A DNA stretch of 44,290 bases from NCBI GenBank assembly GCA_035275065.1, contig DATENM010000155.1:1-44290 (forward strand). Direction: 5' to 3'. Position numbers and translations under genes: made by a program. The first letter of the stretch is position 1. Every line of letters begins with the position of its first letter. The stretch comes from Blastocatellia bacterium (GTDB lineage Bacteria; Acidobacteriota; Blastocatellia; UBA7656). The notes beneath the pieces were generated by a model. That model was not told where the DNA came from. It worked only from the letters and a program-made list of their open reading frames with translations, and did not search any database. Positions 34,577 through 42,879 of this stretch are shown piece by piece.

Positions 34577-35767
34577 ATGAAGCACGGATGCGATGATGGC
34601 CGGCGCTCTGCTGGCCTAAGGCGTTGGCTGAGGCGAGCCGCGGCGGGCTTGCTCGCGGGGCTGGTGGTCGGCTGCGCGCCAGTCGTTCGGGCACAAGACG
34701 ACCCGCCGTTGCCGATTGACCCGACGCCGCTTGCAAACCTGCTGACGGCGCAGGAGAAGCTGCTGCTCGCCGACGCGCACAATCCTAAGAAAACGATTGA
34801 GACCTACATGAAGATCGCCGACGCGCACATCGATGCGGCGCTCGCCGCGGTCAAGAGCAATGATGCGCGCCGCGCCGAGCATGAGCTTGATGTGTTTCAG
34901 AAGGCGATGGCCGAATGCGTGAAGCTGGCAGAGTCGCTCACAGAGGGCAAGCGCGGCGCCGCGAAAAAGGTCGAGCAGTCGCTTTACAAAGACCTGCGCA
35001 CGTTGGAGTCAGTCGAGCGCCTGTTCCCGGTCGAGCGCGTGCAGTTTGCCGAAGCCGCCATCAAGCGCACCAAGCGCTTCCGCGTGCAGATGCTCAACAT
35101 TGCCATTGCCAGCGGCGAGGTCTTGAAAGACCCCGACGCCGATAAGCCGCCGAAGACCGAGAATCGCGATGAGGCGTCGCGTCCGCCGTTGCTCGAAATG
35201 CGCGGCGCTCTGCTTTATCAGGCCGCCTGGCGGGCATCATTCGACAGCCGCAACGACCGCAAGGCAACGGCGGGCCTGCGCCGGTGGGACGGGCAGGTGC
35301 CCGGCGATTACCTGACCGAAGAAGAAGACGACCACGTCCGCCAGGCGCAAGCGGCTGACGACCGCATCAAAGTCTTTATGAGGATCGCTGACCGCAGGCT
35401 CGCGGCGCTCAACCCCGCGCCGCCGCCCACTGAGCCGAAGGCAATAAAGAAAGCCGAAGAAGAGAAGAAAGAGTGGGGCGAGCTGCCGAAGCTATCGCGG
35501 GCCGAGCTGTTGCTACACTATGCCCGCGCCATCGAAGAGGGGATGGCCAAGCTCGAAGACGCTTACGAGCACAACCCCAAGAGCAAGGCGCTTGGTAAGG
35601 CGCTCGACATTCTGCGCGAAGCCACCGACCGCCACTTGCAGACGCTGCGGGCGTTGACCGCCTCGGAGAAAGACGAACGCGAGAGCGACGCCTTGCGCCG
35701 CGCCATCGAGCAAGCCGAAGTTGCCAACGACGGCGCCCGCAAAGGCATGAAGGCGAAATCCACCTAG
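34577..35767 (+). CDS. Exported or lipoprotein helical protein of unknown function
   Basis: This 396-aa protein has a twin-arginine-free but basic N-terminus (RRWLRRAAAG) and a hydrophobic stretch ending LVVGCAPVVRA. The Cys after LVVG could be a lipobox, or signal peptidase I may cut after VRA. The mature part is highly charged and helical, with coiled-coil tendency (KKAEEEKKEWGELPKLSRAEL, EREsDALRRAIEQAE-like). No family recognised. AGGGAAG precedes the ATG at 34577; a GTG at 34571 in the same frame overlaps the TPR stop. It is likely a functional partner of the TPR protein. Confidence 0.8.
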   Translation: MKHGCDDGRRSAGLRRWLRRAAAGLLAGLVVGCAPVVRAQDDPPLPIDPTPLANLLTAQEKLLLADAHNPKKTIETYMKIADAHIDAALAAVKSNDARRAEHELDVFQKAMAECVKLAESLTEGKRGAAKKVEQSLYKDLRTLESVERLFPVERVQFAEAAIKRTKRFRVQMLNIAIASGEVLKDPDADKPPKTENRDEASRPPLLEMRGALLYQAAWRASFDSRNDRKATAGLRRWDGQVPGDYLTEEEDDHVRQAQAADDRIKVFMRIADRRLAALNPAPPPTEPKAIKKAEEEKKEWGELPKLSRAELLLHYARAIEEGMAKLEDAYEHNPKSKALGKALDILREATDRHLQTLRALTASEKDERESDALRRAIEQAEVANDGARKGMKAKST

Positions 35768-35809
35768 CCTGTGAAGGGATTGATTCAAAGTCTGAACTAA
35801 GGAGCCGCG

Positions 35810-36298
35810 ATGGACTCAAGATTCTTGCGAGCAGATGAGCTTGGTCTGAGGCTGGAGATCGTCGGCGGCATTCCGATCTGGGAGCCCAGCCCGCTTTACA
35901 AGCATCAAAAGGCGGTTGACCGTATCCGCTCCAGCATTCGCAAGTCACCCGCAGGCTCGCAAAATCCGTGTGACTGTGTTCATGCCGCCGACGTTTACAT
36001 CAGCTTCCCGGACGGCTCGTTGAAGCGTCCTGATATATCGATCTTTTGCCGCGAGCCGGAAGAAGAAGAGGAAGCCATCCGCCTCGTGCCCGAAGCCGTC
36101 ATCGAAGTCATCAGCAGAGGATTTGAAGCCAAAGACCTGGAGGTCGGACGAGAGTTTTATCTCAGGCAAGGCGTTAAGGACGTGATTGTGTTCAACCCTT
36201 ATACGCTCGAAGTCCTGCACGCGCGGCGCGACCGCAGCGCCGTGCATCAATCCGAGGTTGCGCTTGAGTTGCTCTGCGGCTGCACGGCAAGCGTTTGA
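35810..36298 (+). CDS. Uma2-family PD-(D/E)XK protein
   Basis: This 162-aa protein of the Uma2 (formerly DUF820) family is a restriction-endonuclease-like fold abundant in cyanobacteria, Deinococcus and other phyla, of unclear role. Visible nuclease-fold residues are D75 in KRPDISIFC and E100 in PEAVIEVISRG, followed by the family FYLRQGVKDVIVFNPY strand. The N-terminal EIVGGIPIWEPSP matches the usual start. The acidic EPEEEEEAI insert is a minor oddity. AAGGAG precedes the ATG. It is followed by a strong terminator and is convergent with the subtilase. Confidence 0.9.
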   Translation: MDSRFLRADELGLRLEIVGGIPIWEPSPLYKHQKAVDRIRSSIRKSPAGSQNPCDCVHAADVYISFPDGSLKRPDISIFCREPEEEEEAIRLVPEAVIEVISRGFEAKDLEVGREFYLRQGVKDVIVFNPYTLEVLHARRDRSAVHQSEVALELLCGCTASV

Positions 36299-36323
36299 GG
36301 TCAGCCCCCTGTCTCACAAAATA

Positions 36324-36356
36324 AAAACGCGGATGGCAACGGGCCATCCGCGTTTT
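36324..36356. terminator. Bidirectional factor-independent terminator
   Basis: AAAACGCGGATGGC (36324-36337) and GCCATCCGCGTTTT (36343-36356) form a perfect 14-bp stem with a 5-nt loop. An A-run on one side and a T-run on the other suit both strands. It sits between the convergent Uma2 and subtilase genes. Confidence 0.9.
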
Positions 36357-36380
36357 AGTATTAACCGGCCTATCGTCCGC

Positions 36381-39300
36381 TTACGAGGTCTTTGGCCGCT
36401 TGTAGGTGAAGGCCGGCGACTCCTGCCCGGTCTTCGGCAGCGCGATGACAATATCTACCTCGGCTTTGGCCGGGATGCGCTTAAAGAGCTTCTTGTCCTT
36501 GCTGAAGACTTTGCGGCTCATGCCCTGGCCCTCGTAGTAGCGGTCTTGCCAGAAAATCTTGCCGAGCGCCTTGCCGTCCACCATGATGTCGGTTTCATCA
36601 TTTCTGAAGTTTCGCCCGGTGACCTCAAGATAAGCCGGCGTTTCGTCATGATAGGTGACGCTGGTGATGATCGGTAGCGGCCAGACGTCGAAGTTGCCGC
36701 CGCTCACCGCGGTCGCCGAGTTGCCGGCGCCATCATAGACCGTCACCCGCACCTGCGCCTTGAGCGTTGCCATGTCAATCGGCACAATCCAGTCATACTT
36801 CTGATCGACGCCGCTGCTTGGCGCGCTGATTCCCAGGATGCGCGTCCAGGAGCTGCCGTTGTCGGTTGACAGCTCGATCAGCCGCTGCACGACGCCGACG
36901 TTGTCGGTTTCGCGCCACTGGATGGTCAGCGCCTGGCCGCCGCCGACAACCGTGTGCTTGTCCGGCGCAACGACCAGCACCGTCGGCGGCACGTTGTCGG
37001 GCGGGCCGTTGACGATCTCGAAAGGCCCTGGGCTGATTGACGACACCGGCAGATTGACGCCGTCAACCGCCGTGACGCGGATGCGCGCCAGCGGCGTCGG
37101 AATGGACGGCACGCGCCAGTCGAATTGCCGCGCCTTGCCATCCACCGCGCCGAGCAGGTTGTAGGTCAAGCCGTCAGCCGAAAACTCGATGCGCTGGCTC
37201 TGAATGCCTTTGTCGTCCGACGCATCCCACAGCACGCGCAGGAAGCTGCCGACGGTGATGTGTTCGCCGCCAAGCGGGTACTTGATGTTGACGGTCGGCG
37301 GCGAATCCACCGGACCGCCACCACCACCACCGCCGCCGCCGCCGCCGCCACCGCTGCCATCCGAAGTAATCGCGTTGTAGACGATGAGGGCGAAATCTTG
37401 ATCGGTGCTGTCGTTGTTGCCGGGGATGCCGTCGCCTGCGATGTTGGCGGCGACGACGCGCACGGTGAATTCGCCCGATGCGCCGGCAGGCGCGTAAACG
37501 GCTTCGAGGTTGTTCAAGGAATCGGCGCTGCCGCCTTCAGTCGAAAAAGCGCCGCTGAAGTGATTGCCGAGATAGGTCTTGCCGCCGACATCAACTTGCA
37601 AGTCGAGATTATTGACCGTCGGGCTAGCCGCGGGCGATCCCGGCGCATCGGTCCACGCCAGCGTAATGCGCAACGGTTTCGTCGGATCAACGACGCGACC
37701 TTTGAGTGTGTAGACCTGACCGGTGTTGCCGAGCACTTGATCCTGATCCACCATCAGGCGCGGCACCTGATCCAGCACGCGTCCAAGATTCAACAGGCCG
37801 AAGCCCTGGTTGGGACTGGGCAGCGTGTCGCCGGCGCGCGTGCCTGTCAGGTACGTGGCGGCGTTGGTCAAATAAGCTTTGACCATCGCAGGGCTCGGCG
37901 GATGCCCGACCGATTGCTGGAAGAACTGGCGCAGCAGCGCCGCCGCGCCCGATACGGCGGGCGCCGCATGGCTGGTGCCCGAAGACCATGTGTAAGTGAT
38001 TTGATCCGTCGGGTAGTTGCCCGGCCCGCAGACGCCGCCGGCGGTGAAGTTCCGATCCTGCGAGCGCGCCCCTTGAATGTGCGTGCCCGGCGCGACGATG
38101 TCGGGCTTGATGCGCCCGTCGGTTGTCGGGCCGCCGCTCGAAAAATCGATGATCGAATTGATGTCGTCGCCGCCGCTTGAATCCACGCCGCAGCCGTCCA
38201 TGCCCGGCCGCAGATTCTCGCTGGCCCCGACCATGATGGTGTTCTTGGCATTGCCCGGCGAAGTCAGATGGCCGCCCGCGCCTTTGTTGCCCGACGAGAA
38301 GATAATCGTCAGCTCCTGGTTGCCGGCGTCTGAGCGGCGCGCGTCGCGCACCATCGCATCGTAATTCTGGCTGTCGATGGTGTAGCTGTTGTTGTAGGTG
38401 CCCCAACTGTTATTCGAGATGCGCGCGCCGGCTCCATACATCTGGTCTACCAGCGAGGTCAGCGACGGGTTCAGGTATTCCGGGTCGAAGATTTTCGAGA
38501 TGCCGAGCTTGGCAAAGGGGTGTATGCCGAGCCCCAGGCTGTAGCCGTTGTTGTCCACGTAAGGCGCGCCGGTCTGGTCGTTATAGCCGCCGGCGATTGC
38601 GGCGTTGATCGTCCCGTGTCCGAGCGTGTCGTTGATTATCCCTGTAAAGTCTGCGCCCACGGCATAGCGCGAATAGACGACGCGCGACGCGCCGCCGGCG
38701 CCGAGAAAGTCTTTGTGCATCTCGGCGGGGTCGAGGCTGCCTTTGTCAAAGCCTGTGTCGGCAATATCAATGCTGAAGTCGGGCGCGGAAGTAATGCCTT
38801 TCGAGGCCAGCCACGCCAGATAACCGTGAGGGTTGACGCTATTGCCGCTATAAAGGCCGGCGACAATCATGCCCTGCTTTTCGTCATGCAATTCGGGCTT
38901 TGCCCACGGCTCGATCCACACGACGTTGCTCTTACGGGCAATGTCGGCCAGCCGCCGGGCGCTCACCTGTAGCCGCAGATTGGTGTAATTGAGCGCCGAT
39001 TGCGGCGGCTCGATCACCGCTTGCGAAGCGGCAGCGATCTCCTCGATGTCTCTGCCGACGCGCGCGCCGTTGGCGACCTGCACGGTGACATCAACCAGCG
39101 CATCGGCATCAAGGTTGATCTCTGGCGCGATGCGATATTCGGGCTTATACGAGCCGGCGTACTGCACGAAGGTGCGGTTGTCCGACTGCATCTGCTTGAA
39201 GCGCGAGAACGCCTCGGCGGTGGCGCGCACGAGGTAGGCGTTGTTGGGAACGTAGGCGACGATCTCGGCTTCGCCGGCAAGCTGGCGCACCCAGTCTTTC

Positions 39301-39752
39301 TTGACCGGGCCGACCATCTGCACAAGGTAGAGCTGCTCGTCAGCCGGCTCAAGCGCGCCGAGCGAAGCGGCCGAGTAGGCTTCGTCGCCAGCCGTGGTGT
39401 CGAACGAATGGGCGCGCAGCATCAGCACGTTCATGTCATCGCGCACTGCCGAGCCGTTGAGCGATTGCGTCGCCACGCCCTCAGCCGCGCCTTCGGGCGC
39501 GCTCAGCAGCGCAAAGCTGCCATAGTCTTCAACGACCGCGCCGCCGGCAGCGAGTATCGCATCGCGCAGCGCCGCGTCGTTGGCCTGGACGATCACTTTA
39601 TGCATACTGGCGCGGCTGCGGTAGGTCGTATCGAAGACCGGGCGCGGCGCTGGCGGTTTGGACGAATCGGAATGCGCCGGCAGCCGGCCCGCAAAAATCA
39701 ATGCGAGAATGAAGAGTGAAAGAATCGTCAGGTGGAGTTTGAATCGAGCCAT
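36381..39752 (-). CDS. Secreted S8 subtilisin-like protease, multidomain
   Basis: This 1123-aa protein has a signal peptide of about 27 residues (MARFKLHLTILSLFILALIFAG). An N-terminal region of about 280 residues resembles a propeptide/inhibitor. The S8 catalytic domain has D332 (DIADTGFD), H379 (LGHGTINAA) and S594 (SSGTSHAAPAVSG), and a PPC-like domain follows (LRITLAWTDAPG...VNNLDLQV). A poly-Gly linker of about a dozen residues, two Ig-like repeats starting PPTVNIKYPLGGEHI and PPTVLVVAPDKHTVV, and a C-terminal IPT/TIG-like domain (SVTYHDETPAYLEVTGRNF) complete it. All triad residues are present. It is likely an extracellular protease with surface-binding repeats. GGAG precedes the ATG. 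Confidence 0.95.
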   Translation of the reverse strand: MARFKLHLTILSLFILALIFAGRLPAHSDSSKPPAPRPVFDTTYRSRASMHKVIVQANDAALRDAILAAGGAVVEDYGSFALLSAPEGAAEGVATQSLNGSAVRDDMNVLMLRAHSFDTTAGDEAYSAASLGALEPADEQLYLVQMVGPVKKDWVRQLAGEAEIVAYVPNNAYLVRATAEAFSRFKQMQSDNRTFVQYAGSYKPEYRIAPEINLDADALVDVTVQVANGARVGRDIEEIAAASQAVIEPPQSALNYTNLRLQVSARRLADIARKSNVVWIEPWAKPELHDEKQGMIVAGLYSGNSVNPHGYLAWLASKGITSAPDFSIDIADTGFDKGSLDPAEMHKDFLGAGGASRVVYSRYAVGADFTGIINDTLGHGTINAAIAGGYNDQTGAPYVDNNGYSLGLGIHPFAKLGISKIFDPEYLNPSLTSLVDQMYGAGARISNNSWGTYNNSYTIDSQNYDAMVRDARRSDAGNQELTIIFSSGNKGAGGHLTSPGNAKNTIMVGASENLRPGMDGCGVDSSGGDDINSIIDFSSGGPTTDGRIKPDIVAPGTHIQGARSQDRNFTAGGVCGPGNYPTDQITYTWSSGTSHAAPAVSGAAALLRQFFQQSVGHPPSPAMVKAYLTNAATYLTGTRAGDTLPSPNQGFGLLNLGRVLDQVPRLMVDQDQVLGNTGQVYTLKGRVVDPTKPLRITLAWTDAPGSPAASPTVNNLDLQVDVGGKTYLGNHFSGAFSTEGGSADSLNNLEAVYAPAGASGEFTVRVVAANIAGDGIPGNNDSTDQDFALIVYNAITSDGSGGGGGGGGGGGGGPVDSPPTVNIKYPLGGEHITVGSFLRVLWDASDDKGIQSQRIEFSADGLTYNLLGAVDGKARQFDWRVPSIPTPLARIRVTAVDGVNLPVSSISPGPFEIVNGPPDNVPPTVLVVAPDKHTVVGGGQALTIQWRETDNVGVVQRLIELSTDNGSSWTRILGISAPSSGVDQKYDWIVPIDMATLKAQVRVTVYDGAGNSATAVSGGNFDVWPLPIITSVTYHDETPAYLEVTGRNFRNDETDIMVDGKALGKIFWQDRYYEGQGMSRKVFSKDKKLFKRIPAKAEVDIVIALPKTGQESPAFTYKRPKTS

Positions 39753-39945
39753 GATCGCTTGCTCCGGGGTGCCCAGGCAGCAAACATTCCCCGGTCGGGT
39801 GAGCGTGTGAGGCGAAACCGCTCTCCGGTCGTTGATGTGCTGCGGCTTGTTGATTCAGCAGGGGCGCACAACACCACAGGGGCAGAACCGGACGCGACTA
39901 CTAAAGTGGGGCAAGCAAGCGGTTTGGGGAACTCACCGTGTCGGG

Positions 39946-39974
39946 ATGGTAAGAGAGCGGGCGACGAGAGTCAA
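39946..39974 (-). promoter_or_regulatory. Putative subtilase promoter with long leader
   Basis: On the minus strand, TTGACT (39974-39969), a 17-bp spacer and TACCAT (39951-39946). The start site would lie about 190 bases before the ATG at 39752. I see no recognisable structured RNA class in that leader. Confidence 0.45.
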
Positions 39975-39990
39975 TAGTTTTCATTCGGCT

Positions 39991-40063
39991 GTGGCGCAAG
40001 GCGGTTAGCTTGCGCGGCGTGATCTGCGGATGGCGCATCGCGCAAGCTAACAGCTTGCGCCAC
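39991..40063. repeat. GCGCAAGCT double palindrome, copy 1
   Basis: The left arm (39991-40015) and right arm (40040-40063) are inverted copies with small differences. Each arm is itself a near-palindrome, GCGCAAGCT-N3-AGCTTGCGC. It lies between the subtilase promoter and the alcohol dehydrogenase stop (11 bases away). Copy 2 is at 42344. Confidence 0.92.
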
Positions 40064-40074
40064 ATTGAACGGCG

Positions 40075-41085
40075 CTAAAACGTCAGCACGACGCGGCCCG
40101 CGATCTTGCCGGCGCGCATGGCGTCAAAGATGTCGTTGATGGCTTCGAGCGGCCGGGTTTCGATCAAACAACGTAGCTTGCCTTCAGCCGCCAGTTGCAG
40201 GACTTCGGCGAGGTCTTCGCGCGTGCCGGTCGCCGCCGAAGTGATGGTGATCTCGCGCATCATGATGGCCGGGAACGTCAGCGGCTCGGCAGGCATGCCG
40301 ACAACCACCAGCCTGCCGCCCGGTCGCACCGCATAAAACGCCGCGTCGTAAGCGGCCTTTGCTCCCGACGTGACTACTGCCGCATGCACGCCGCCGAGCT
40401 TGCGCAGAGTCTTCACCGCATCTTCGGCTGCCGCGTTGATCGTCACCTCGGCCCCGAACGCGCGGGCCAGCTCCAGCTTCTCTTCGCTGACATCAACGGC
40501 GATGATTTGAGCGCCAAAGTGCCGGGCGATCTGCACCGCCAGGTGGCCGAGGCCCCCGATGCCGAAGACCGCCAGCCGCTCGCCCTCAGAGATATGCGCG
40601 CGCTTGACGGCGCGATAGACCGTGACGCCGGCGCAGAAGAGCGGCGCCGCCTCTGCCGAATTGAGCGCCTCGGGCACGCGGATGGCGTGCGAGGCTTTCG
40701 CCTTGATGAATTCGGCGTAGCCGCCGTCTACCATTGCGCCGGTGATGATCTGATTGCGGCAAAGATTCTCCTGGCCTTCGCGGCACAAATCGCAATCCCC
40801 GCACGTCCAGTAGACCCAGGCGACGCCGGCGCGGTCGCCGACTTCAAGCTCGGTCACCGCATCGCCGCGGGCTTCGACGCGCCCGACGACTTCGTGGCCG
40901 GGGATGAGCGGCTTCTTGATGAGCCGCAGCAGCTGTTGCCAGTCGCCTTCGGCGATGTGCAGATCGGAATGGCAGACGCCACAGGCTTCGACACGGATCA
41001 ACACTTCGTCGGCGGCGAGCGTCGGCGGCTCGACGGTTTCGATAGCCAGCGGTTGTTTGAACTCGTGCATCACGGCAGCTTTCAT
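40075..41085 (-). CDS. Zinc-dependent alcohol dehydrogenase
   Basis: This 336-aa medium-chain dehydrogenase oxidises alcohols with NAD(P). Catalytic zinc ligands are C38 (CGVCHSD) and H64 (PGHEVVG). Structural zinc is held by C95, C98, C101 and C109 (CGDCDLCREGQENLC). The nucleotide-binding loop is GIGGLGHLAVQIA. The pattern resembles AdhP-type ethanol/propanol-preferring enzymes, but the exact substrate is not certain. GGAG precedes the ATG at 41085; the Met at 41121 would add residues beyond the family N-terminus (MKAAV). It is divergent from tsaD. Confidence 0.95.
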   Translation of the reverse strand: MKAAVMHEFKQPLAIETVEPPTLAADEVLIRVEACGVCHSDLHIAEGDWQQLLRLIKKPLIPGHEVVGRVEARGDAVTELEVGDRAGVAWVYWTCGDCDLCREGQENLCRNQIITGAMVDGGYAEFIKAKASHAIRVPEALNSAEAAPLFCAGVTVYRAVKRAHISEGERLAVFGIGGLGHLAVQIARHFGAQIIAVDVSEEKLELARAFGAEVTINAAAEDAVKTLRKLGGVHAAVVTSGAKAAYDAAFYAVRPGGRLVVVGMPAEPLTFPAIMMREITITSAATGTREDLAEVLQLAAEGKLRCLIETRPLEAINDIFDAMRAGKIAGRVVLTF

Positions 41086-41137
41086 GGACTCCAGATTAAT
41101 GACAGAAGGGACAAGAGACAAGGGAGGGGAGGAAGGG

Positions 41138-41225
41138 AGTCAGAAGTCAGGAGTCAGAAGTCAGAATAAAAGCGGCGGCGTAAGCCGACTTCCTTGTTCA
41201 TTCTGACTTCTGACTTCTGACTCCT
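41138..41225. repeat. GACTTCTGACTCCTG-type inverted repeat in a divergent spacer
   Basis: The left arm (41138-41167), built from AGTCAGAAGTC units, is inverted at 41200-41225; the inner 16 bp pair perfectly (41152-41167/41200-41215). The loop holds a small hairpin, CGGC-N7-GCCG. The same word appears at 155-180 upstream of sucD. The spacer is between divergent genes, so this is not a terminator by position. Confidence 0.88.
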
Positions 41226-41254
41226 GAATACTTCTCTCCTCACTCTTGTCACTG

Positions 41255-41260
41255 TAGAAT
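41255..41260 (+). promoter_or_regulatory. -10-like hexamer close to the tsaD start
   Basis: TAGAAT (41255-41260) ends eight bases before the tsaD ATG, so a transcript from it would be leaderless or nearly so. The -35 is weak. GTAGAAT also occurs before the 19524 gene and comM. Confidence 0.4.
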
Positions 41261-41268
41261 AAAGGTGC

Positions 41269-42342
41269 ATGCTCACACTTGGCATTGAAAGCTCGTGCGA
41301 CGAGACCGCCGCGGCGGTCATCGAAGACGGGCGCAAGGTTCTATCAAACGTCATCGCCTCGCAGATTCAAACGCACGCGCCCTTTGGCGGGGTTGTGCCT
41401 GAGCTGGCATCGCGCGAGCACCTCAACCGCATCGCCCCGGTCGTCAGTCAGGCGCTCGCGGATGCGCAGGTGACGCTTGCGGAGATTGACGGCATCGCCG
41501 TGACGCAGGGGCCGGGGTTGATCGGCTCGCTGCTGGTCGGCATCAGCTACGCCAAGTCGCTCGCCTTTGTGGCGCGCAAGCCCATCGTCGGCGTCAATCA
41601 CATCGAAGGCCACATCTATTCGGTCGTCTTCGAGAACCCGCCGGTCGAGTACCCGGCGCTGGCGCTGGTGGTGTCGGGCGGCCACACGACGCTCTTCCTG
41701 ATTCCTGAAGAAGGGCAGTACGCTGTCATCGGGCGGACGCGCGATGACGCGGCGGGCGAGGCTTATGACAAAGTGGCCAAGCTGCTGGGGCTCGGCTATC
41801 CGGGCGGGCCGGTGATTGATCGGCTGGCGCGGCAGGGCGACGCCAGCGCGGCTGAGCTGGTCTTCACGATCCCGCGCATGGATTCAATGAATCTCGACTT
41901 CAGCTTCAGCGGTCTGAAGACCGCCGTGCTGCGTTACGTGCGCGAGCAGCGCATCGAGCCGTTGCCCGAAGGCGAAGCGCCGAATGAGATCATCATCAAC
42001 CTGGTGACGAGCTTTCAGGACAAGGTGATCCGCTCGCTGCTCGCTCGCGTTCGCGAGGCCGTGCGGCGTCATCAGCCGCGAACGATCATTCTGGCCGGCG
42101 GCGTCGCCTGCAATAGCGCCTTGCGGGAGCGGCTCAAAGCGGCGGGCTTTGACGCGCCGGTCTATTATCCGAGCCCGATTCTGACGACCGACAACGCGGC
42201 GATGATCGCCGCCGCCGGTTACCCGAAGCTCATGCGCGGCGAGGATCACGGGTTGGCGTTCACGGCTTCAACGTCGATTAAGCTAGATAACCTGAAGCTC
42301 GAAGGCTACGATGTGCCCGCCAAAGCGCGCTACAGGATTTAA
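41269..42342 (+). CDS. tsaD: tRNA N6-adenosine threonylcarbamoyltransferase
   Basis: This 357-aa cytoplasmic ASKHA-fold enzyme transfers the threonylcarbamoyl group to A37 of ANN-reading tRNAs, working with TsaB and TsaE. Seen: N-terminal MLTLGIESSCDETAAAV, metal-binding H111 and H115 (NHIEGH), VSGGHTTLFL, FSFSGLKTAVLRY, and the C-terminal LAGGVACNSALRE and YPSPILTTDNAAMIAAAG. Full length and canonical. The partner genes are not in the window. The start may be leaderless. The stop is followed after one base by a double palindrome. Identification is very firm. Confidence 0.98.
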   Translation: MLTLGIESSCDETAAAVIEDGRKVLSNVIASQIQTHAPFGGVVPELASREHLNRIAPVVSQALADAQVTLAEIDGIAVTQGPGLIGSLLVGISYAKSLAFVARKPIVGVNHIEGHIYSVVFENPPVEYPALALVVSGGHTTLFLIPEEGQYAVIGRTRDDAAGEAYDKVAKLLGLGYPGGPVIDRLARQGDASAAELVFTIPRMDSMNLDFSFSGLKTAVLRYVREQRIEPLPEGEAPNEIIINLVTSFQDKVIRSLLARVREAVRRHQPRTIILAGGVACNSALRERLKAAGFDAPVYYPSPILTTDNAAMIAAAGYPKLMRGEDHGLAFTASTSIKLDNLKLEGYDVPAKARYRI

Positions 42343-42343
42343 A

Positions 42344-42399
42344 GTGGCGCAAGCTGTTAGCTTGCGCAATGTCTCGCGCAAGCTAACAGCTTGCGCCAC
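42344..42399. repeat. GCGCAAGCT double palindrome, copy 2 (perfect)
   Basis: The arms 42344-42367 and 42376-42399 are perfect 24-bp inverted copies around an 8-nt loop, and each arm is itself a hairpin. It begins one base after the tsaD stop and ends 12 bases before the next start. It is nearly identical to 39991-40063. Confidence 0.95.
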
Positions 42400-42411
42400 T
42401 TTTGGAATTGA

Positions 42412-42879
42412 ATGAGTGAAGCGGATATGAAATACATGAAGCGCGCGCTTGAGCTGGCGCGGCGTGGCCTGGGGCGGGTCAGCCCGAACCCGGCTGTCGG
42501 CGCGGTGCTGGTTCGCGATGGCCGCGTCGTCGGCGAAGGCTATTTTCTCTACGAGCACTTGAAGCACGCCGAAGTCTACGCGCTTGAGCAGGCAGGCGAG
42601 CAAGCGCGCGGCGCGACGCTCTATTGTAGCCTTGAGCCCTGCTGTTTTCAGGGGCGCACGCCGCCTTGTACGGACGCCTTGATTGCGGCGGGTGTAGCGC
42701 GGGCGGTGATTGCCGTCGCCGACCCGCACCCGCGGGTTCGCGGGCGTGGCCTCGAACAACTGCGCCGCGCCGGGATCGAGGTCGAGGTCGGGCTGTGCGA
42801 AGATGAAGCCCGGCAATTGAACGAAGACTTCTTCGAGTTTCAAGGCTCAATAGCCGCTCGCAGCGAATTGATAGATTGA
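42412..42879 (+). CDS. ribD: RibD-type pyrimidine deaminase, deaminase domain only
   Basis: This 155-aa protein matches the N-terminal half of RibD, the zinc deaminase that converts 2,5-diamino-6-ribosylamino-pyrimidinone phosphate in riboflavin synthesis. Zinc and catalytic residues are H52 and E54 (HAEV), C77 and C86 (PCCFQGRTPPC), with substrate motif NPAVGAVLV. The full protein is normally about 350-400 aa with a C-terminal reductase; here it stops at the domain border (FFEFQGSIAARSELID), and the next gene overlaps. Either the reductase is a separate gene elsewhere, or this is a truncated copy. The ATG at 42412 is likely; 42427 is an alternative. No flavin genes are adjacent. Confidence 0.88.
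   Translation: MSEADMKYMKRALELARRGLGRVSPNPAVGAVLVRDGRVVGEGYFLYEHLKHAEVYALEQAGEQARGATLYCSLEPCCFQGRTPPCTDALIAAGVARAVIAVADPHPRVRGRGLEQLRRAGIEVEVGLCEDEARQLNEDFFEFQGSIAARSELID

Noticed and set aside
37125..38180. 351-codon plus-strand frame opposite the subtilase
   Set aside because: Shadow frame; its Thr/Ala run is the complement of the poly-Gly linker.
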